Below, in pieces: positions 7,418-10,239 of a stretch of 10,239 nucleotides of DNA (position 1 is its first letter; each line of letters starts with the position of its first letter). A program made the translations under genes and the position numbers. Source of the stretch: Pavlovales sp. CCMP2436 (lineage: Eukaryota; Haptophyta; Pavlovophyceae; Pavlovales). The DNA lies in the NCBI GenBank assembly GCA_026770615.1, contig MU631879.1:63468-73706 (forward strand). The letters are read 5' to 3'. The notes beneath the pieces are model-generated. The model was not told the DNA's origin and ran no database searches. It saw only the letters and a list, made by a program, of their open reading frames with translations.

Positions 7418-7745
7418 CGCGCCAGCCTCGCGCTAGCGCGCCGCACCTCCGCTCGATCGCGGAGCGCAGCACGGACAACCCCAGAGGCGGGAGACCACAG
7501 CACCGCACGCTAACCCGCTCCGAACTGGCGAAACTTCACTTAAATACTGGACGCGCAAGAGCTCGAGCGTAGGACCTGCCTTGAGAAGATCAAGAGGGGG
7601 GGAATCGGAGGCATGCGACCCCCCCCCCCACCCCCACACACAAACACACACTTTCTGTAGCAGAGGCGCTGCAATTTAAAATAAAGCCGCTGGCTGTTCA
7701 ACGTGCGCTGGCGAGCGGGCGGGACCACGAGAGGGTTGACGGCCG
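7418..7745. promoter_or_regulatory. Divergent intergenic promoter region
   Basis: These 328 bp separate two genes transcribed away from each other. On the minus strand TATTTAAG (7538-7547 region) lies about 125 bp upstream of the transporter ATG. On the plus strand AATTTAAAATAAA (7673-7685) lies about 65 bp upstream of the small gene's ATG. Both are TATA-like AT islands in an otherwise GC-rich spacer. Between them is a homopolymer and CA tract at 7619-7651. The assignment as core promoters rests on position and composition only. Confidence 0.45.
7619..7651. repeat. C11 and CA low-complexity tract
   Basis: Eleven C, then A, C5 and an alternating CA stretch. The 14-mer CACACAAACACACA (7637-7650) also occurs at 3269-3282 next to a C8 run inside the predicted intron. 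Such tracts are slippage-prone, and length here should be treated as uncertain. Confidence 0.8.
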
Positions 7746-8096
7746 ATGAGACGCATCCCGGACGGGCTGCCGACTGGGTCCGTGCTGCTCGCGCTCGTGA
7801 TCGTGCAATGGTACTACCTCTTCAAGGCCTCGCAGGTCCTCGCCTCCGACTCGGAACTCTGCGCCTTTGAGCGCTTCTGCCGCCTCAACGGTGGCGAGAG
7901 AGCAGGCAACTCGCGGTGCCGGCTGGCCGGCCCGCTCGACAGCAGCCCCAACATCTGTATGACGCCGATGGCGCGGTGGTGCCGCCTCTACCCGCACACG
8001 AGCGAGTGCAAAGGGCTCGTGCAGACGCGCACGTCCACCGACTGGGAGGCGTACTACGCCGCGCACAACGTCAGCACCGCCGCGGTCGCCTCATAG
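7746..8096 (+). CDS. Small six-cysteine signal-anchored or secreted protein
   Basis: This encodes 116 residues from ATG 7746 to TAG 8094-8096; I do not recognise the family. A short basic N-terminus (MRR) precedes one hydrophobic stretch at about 11-33 (SVLLALVIVQWYYLF and on). This could be an uncleaved signal anchor (type II topology) or a signal peptide. The remaining 80 residues carry six cysteines at 39, 45, 58, 71, 79 and 88, an even number that suggests three disulfides in an extracytoplasmic domain, and a possible N-glycosylation site N108-V-S. The C-terminus is Ala-rich and ends quickly. Codon use is GC-rich like the transporter, and the amino acid mix is natural in this frame only. 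It is divergent from the transporter gene with a 328-bp shared upstream region, so co-regulation is possible. No catalytic motif is visible. It may be a lumenal partner or a cell-surface protein, but that is a guess. Confidence 0.65.
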   Translation: MRRIPDGLPTGSVLLALVIVQWYYLFKASQVLASDSELCAFERFCRLNGGERAGNSRCRLAGPLDSSPNICMTPMARWCRLYPHTSECKGLVQTRTSTDWEAYYAAHNVSTAAVAS

Positions 8097-8936
8097 CAGG
8101 GCCGACCCTGCGCCGTCCACGCTCATGCCCGCTCGATGGGCCGCACGATGGCGCAGGTGCGAGCAGGCAGCGCTCTTGTCCAGGTCTTTTGTGGCTGATG
8201 CGGTCACAGATCACACGGGTCCCGTTTGCCGGAGAGGGGCTCTTGACGTTTCAAGCGAGCCCTGCAACCATCTAGGGCAGGAGGTTCGGGCTGGAATACT
8301 GCCGATCACGAGGTCGTCATCATTCTATACATGAGTCAAGCTCATATCTTTAAAAGACACGATTCCTAGACGGCTACGTACACGTACGTCCGACACGTCC
8401 GCGACTCAGACGACGCCGTAAGCGTGTGCATGAACTTTCACGAGGTAGCGGTTGCGGCCTGTGGTCTCGGGTCTGGCGTGGTCGCGGTCGCGAGCGGCCG
8501 CGGTCTAGGCTGCGGTCGCGGTCTGCTAGCGGGCTGTGGTCGTGTGCGGTCGCGGTCGAGGCTATGGTCGCGGTACCTATTAGTTCATGCATACGCTTAC
8601 GACGCCGACGGTGCATTCTCTTACCAACATCTTGAACTTTCGACTCTGGATGCGGCAAATGCTGGCGCCATTCTAATCTTGAAAACTTGATTCGTTTGGC
8701 AGTCGGCCGTAGTTCGACTGCGTGGCCGCGGCGGGACCAACTGGCCACTGGCCTCATGGCCTGTCGCCTTGCTCAAATCTCGTACACAAGTAAAATTTAT
8801 TTTATAACGTGCACATAACTAAGTAAAGTAGTTAATAGTCAAAAGAACTTAATGATTCATTTTATTAAACCGTCCTGAAATCTGCCACCAAGCCCTCAGA
8901 ATTCTTCAGTGACAGTAGAGAATCGCACCACCAATT
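8097..8936. other. Non-coding spacer, no gene seen
   Basis: No open frame here has convincing composition. The first 200 bp are probably the 3' untranslated region of the small gene. A GGTCGC-rich repetitive block is at about 8451-8575. A short hairpin with stem CAGTCG/CGACTG lies at about 8700-8720. From about 8790 to 8875 the DNA is AT-rich. The last 24 bp (8913-8936) are the left part of an older element end. Confidence 0.5.
8451..8575. repeat. Degenerate GGTCGC-rich tandem block
   Basis: GGTCGCGGTC, GCGGTCGCG and variants with CTGTGGTCG recur irregularly about ten times in 125 bp, next to a NotI-type GCGGCCGC octamer. It is imperfect simple-sequence DNA; the Gly/Arg-rich open frames through it are by-products. 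Confidence 0.6.
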
Positions 8937-9349
8937 GGGTCGAAATCCGAATTAGTGGCCAGTCCGGGGGGAAATTGCAAAAAGAGTCCGGTGAAAATCC
9001 ATCGGTGTAATTCACGAACCGGGTTGGGCACAGGGGAGTTAGATGCAGATTCGTGAATGGAGCGGCGCCCCATTCACGGCATCTAACTCCTCTGTGCCCA
9101 TCGGGAACCATGACTTTCTTATCGCTTCCAGCGCTGAGATCGGAAATGTTAGTTACCTTTAGCTTGTTGTCGACCCCAGATGCACTCGAGAGGCACACGA
9201 AGTGGGCTACGACCGTCGAGAAGGGCTCTATTTGACAACAGCTATTGGTACTTATCGCGCAGGGGCGAAGAACGTCGACTACTTCGTACCGCCCACAACT
9301 TTTCCCCCTCTCCAGTGCGGAATCGCGCCACTAATTCGGATTTCGACCC
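8937..9349 (+). mobile_element. Copy A of the GGGTC-ended small element, 413 bp
   Basis: The ends are inverted repeats GGGTCGAAATCCGAATTAG (8937) and CTAATTCGGATTTCGACCC (ending 9349). The four bases outside are AATT on both sides (8933-8936 and 9350-9353), a target-site duplication. The internal sequence is shared with copies B and C, but A is the most diverged and carries an extra hairpin of about 40 bp. There is no transposase gene, so it is a non-autonomous MITE-like element. Superfamily is unassigned: a 4-bp AT-rich duplication with GGG-starting ends does not settle it. Confidence 0.75.
9026..9099 (+). repeat. Hairpin private to copy A
   Basis: The arm 9026-9060 pairs with 9070-9099: 30 pairs with a single mismatch, one 5-nt bulge (AGATT, 9047-9051) and a 9-nt loop. 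Copies B and C have only a single arm-like stretch (CCATTCACG) at the corresponding place. The inverted duplication therefore arose within A and accounts for its greater length. Confidence 0.75.
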
Positions 9350-9353
9350 AATT

Positions 9354-9364
9354 CGGATTTCGAC
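9354..9364 (+). repeat. Right part of an older element end split by copy A
   Basis: CGGATTTCGAC directly follows the AATT duplication. Joined to 8913-8936 with one AATT removed, it recreates the family's right terminus (19 of 24 bases match in the left part). Copy A therefore inserted into the end of an earlier copy of its own family. Confidence 0.65.
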
Positions 9365-9374
9365 TTAACCAGAG

Positions 9375-9747
9375 GGGTCAAAATCCGAATTAGTGGCGCA
9401 ATTCCGCACTGGGGAGGGGGAAATGTGGTGGCCGGGACGAAGAAGTAGACATTGGTCACCCCTACGCGCTAAGTGTCGATAGCTGATGTCGAATAGAGCC
9501 CTCCTCGACGGTCGTAGCCCACCTCGTGTGCCTCTCGAGTGCATCTGTGGTCGACAATATGCAAAAGGTAACTAACATTTCCGATCTCAGCGCTGGAAGC
9601 GATAAGAAAGTCATGGTTCCCGACGTGGTGCCGCGCAGTTCATTGCAGATTCGTGAATGGGGCTCCGGTTCCTGAGTTGCTCCGTAGGATTTTCAACAGA
9701 CTTTTCGATTTTCCTCCCGGACTGGCCGCTAATTCGGATTTTGACCC
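9375..9747 (-). mobile_element. Copy B of the GGGTC-ended small element, 373 bp
   Basis: The ends are GGGTCAAAATCCGAATTAG at 9375 and CTAATTCGGATTTTGACCC-like (GC for AC variant) ending at 9747. It is oriented opposite to copy A, so the two together form a large foldback of about 800 bp with arms over 300 bp. It is much closer in sequence to copy C at 5157-5446 than to A. Flanks are AGAG on the left and AGAT on the right, three of four matching, which could be a decayed 4-bp duplication. No transposase is encoded. Confidence 0.75.
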
Positions 9748-9828
9748 AGATGACCGTTTAAATTCTAAGTAATGCCATTTTTTTTAGTTAATCAGTAGTT
9801 AAGTGCGTGTTTCCGATCGTCATCGTGG

Positions 9829-10239
9829 TCATTGGCCGGCCGCCTGCGCGTCCGCGGGAGGTGCGGGGTGGCCAGCCGCGGCAGCCTGCGTTATCTCCTC
9901 CTGTATGCGCCTCTCCAGGTCCTCCTTCATCCTGCGGTGCTTGAGCGCCAGCCCGCGCTGCACCTCAGCGGGGGCCAGTCCCGCCTGCTCGCCCAGCTCT
10001 TCCATGCTCGACGCATGGGGCAGCGCGCCGCCCTCGCCGATCGCCATCTGCGCGAGCAGCTGCGCCCCCTCGCCCCACGCCTGCGGCGGCTGCTCCGCCA
10101 TGGGGGGCGACGGGACGGTGGGCAGCGAGGAGGCGGTCGGCAGCGGGAAGGGCGCGGAGCCGTCCATCGAAGGGGAGATGTCCATCGAGCCGCGCAGCGA
10201 ACCGCTCAACGACGAGTCTACGCGCACGAGGGGGGGGGG
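9829..10239 (-). CDS. 3' end of an unrecognised gene, truncated by the edge
   Basis: The minus frame is open from the right edge to TGA 9831-9829, giving about 137 codons without an in-frame ATG at the beginning. The first part (about 40 residues after the edge) is Ser/Pro-rich with internal Met residues. Then comes QAWGEGAQLLAQMAIGEGG, followed by a helical segment with strong charge, MEELGEQAGLAPAEVQRGLA and HRRMKEDLERRIQEEI, and an Ala/Pro/Gln tail. I do not recognise the family; a short helix-rich interaction domain is all that can be seen. The edge itself is a run of ten G (C on the coding strand) followed by TCGTGCGCGTAG. This resembles a pyrimidine tract and 3' splice site, so the exon may begin near 10215. 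GC-rich codon use fits the other genes here. Confidence 0.55.
   Translation of the reverse strand, partial: PPPLVRVDSSLSGSLRGSMDISPSMDGSAPFPLPTASSLPTVPSPPMAEQPPQAWGEGAQLLAQMAIGEGGALPHASSMEELGEQAGLAPAEVQRGLALKHRRMKEDLERRIQEEITQAAAAGHPAPPADAQAAGQ

Noticed and set aside
8424..8690. 88-codon plus frame rich in Gly/Arg
   Set aside because: It is produced by the GGTCGC simple repeat; composition does not resemble the neighbouring genes.
8700..8722. GTAGTTCGACTGC considered as a tRNA T-arm
   Set aside because: There is no acceptor, anticodon or D-arm pairing around it; only a short local hairpin is present.
9375..9747. A and B together considered as one transposon with its own gene
   Set aside because: Each copy has complete ends of its own and no frame long enough for a transposase.

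Overview
The window looks like nuclear DNA of a GC-rich unicellular eukaryote. Reasons: GC-rich, mostly intron-poor genes separated by AT-rich spacers, one well-supported GT-AG intron, a eukaryote-type solute carrier of the SLC35C2/triose-phosphate-transporter fold, no bacterial operons or Shine-Dalgarno-led gene strings, and many short terminal-inverted-repeat elements. A haptophyte-like or other chromist alga would fit, but the sequence alone does not fix the lineage.

Layout. (1) 1-1657, minus: the 5' part of a long coiled-coil protein that runs off the left edge. (2) 1658-2283: spacer with a perfect 8-bp dyad and a fragment of a repeat end. (3) 2284-4904, minus: a cysteine-rich gene of probable transposon origin. 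It has a long first segment, a one-base frame displacement near 3620, a short segment with a 36-bp tandem repeat, a 117-nt phase-0 intron, and a second exon with a nine-cysteine cluster. It reads as a decaying or internally deleted element gene. (4) 4905-6202: 1.3 kb without a convincing gene, holding nested inverted-repeat elements (5107-5573 with a foreign element copy inside) and AT-rich DNA. (5) 6203-7417, minus: an intact 404-residue SLC35C2-like membrane transporter. (6) 7418-7745: a divergent promoter region with a C/CA-rich low-complexity tract. (7) 7746-8096, plus: an unrecognised 116-residue, six-cysteine, signal-anchored or secreted protein. (8) 8097-8936: no gene seen; contains a GGTCGC-rich repeat. 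(9) 8913-9747: two copies of one small inverted-repeat element in opposite orientation. One is inserted, with a 4-bp AATT duplication, into the end of an older copy of the same family. (10) 9829-10239, minus: the 3' end of an unrecognised gene leaving at the right edge.

The best-supported host genes are the transporter and the coiled-coil gene. The transporter and the small cysteine-rich protein are divergent neighbours that could share control elements, and both would belong to the secretory pathway. Nothing here shows a defence system or a metabolic operon. The most interesting material is the small-transposon archaeology at 5107-5573 and 8913-9747, and the frameshifted, intron-bearing cysteine-rich element gene.
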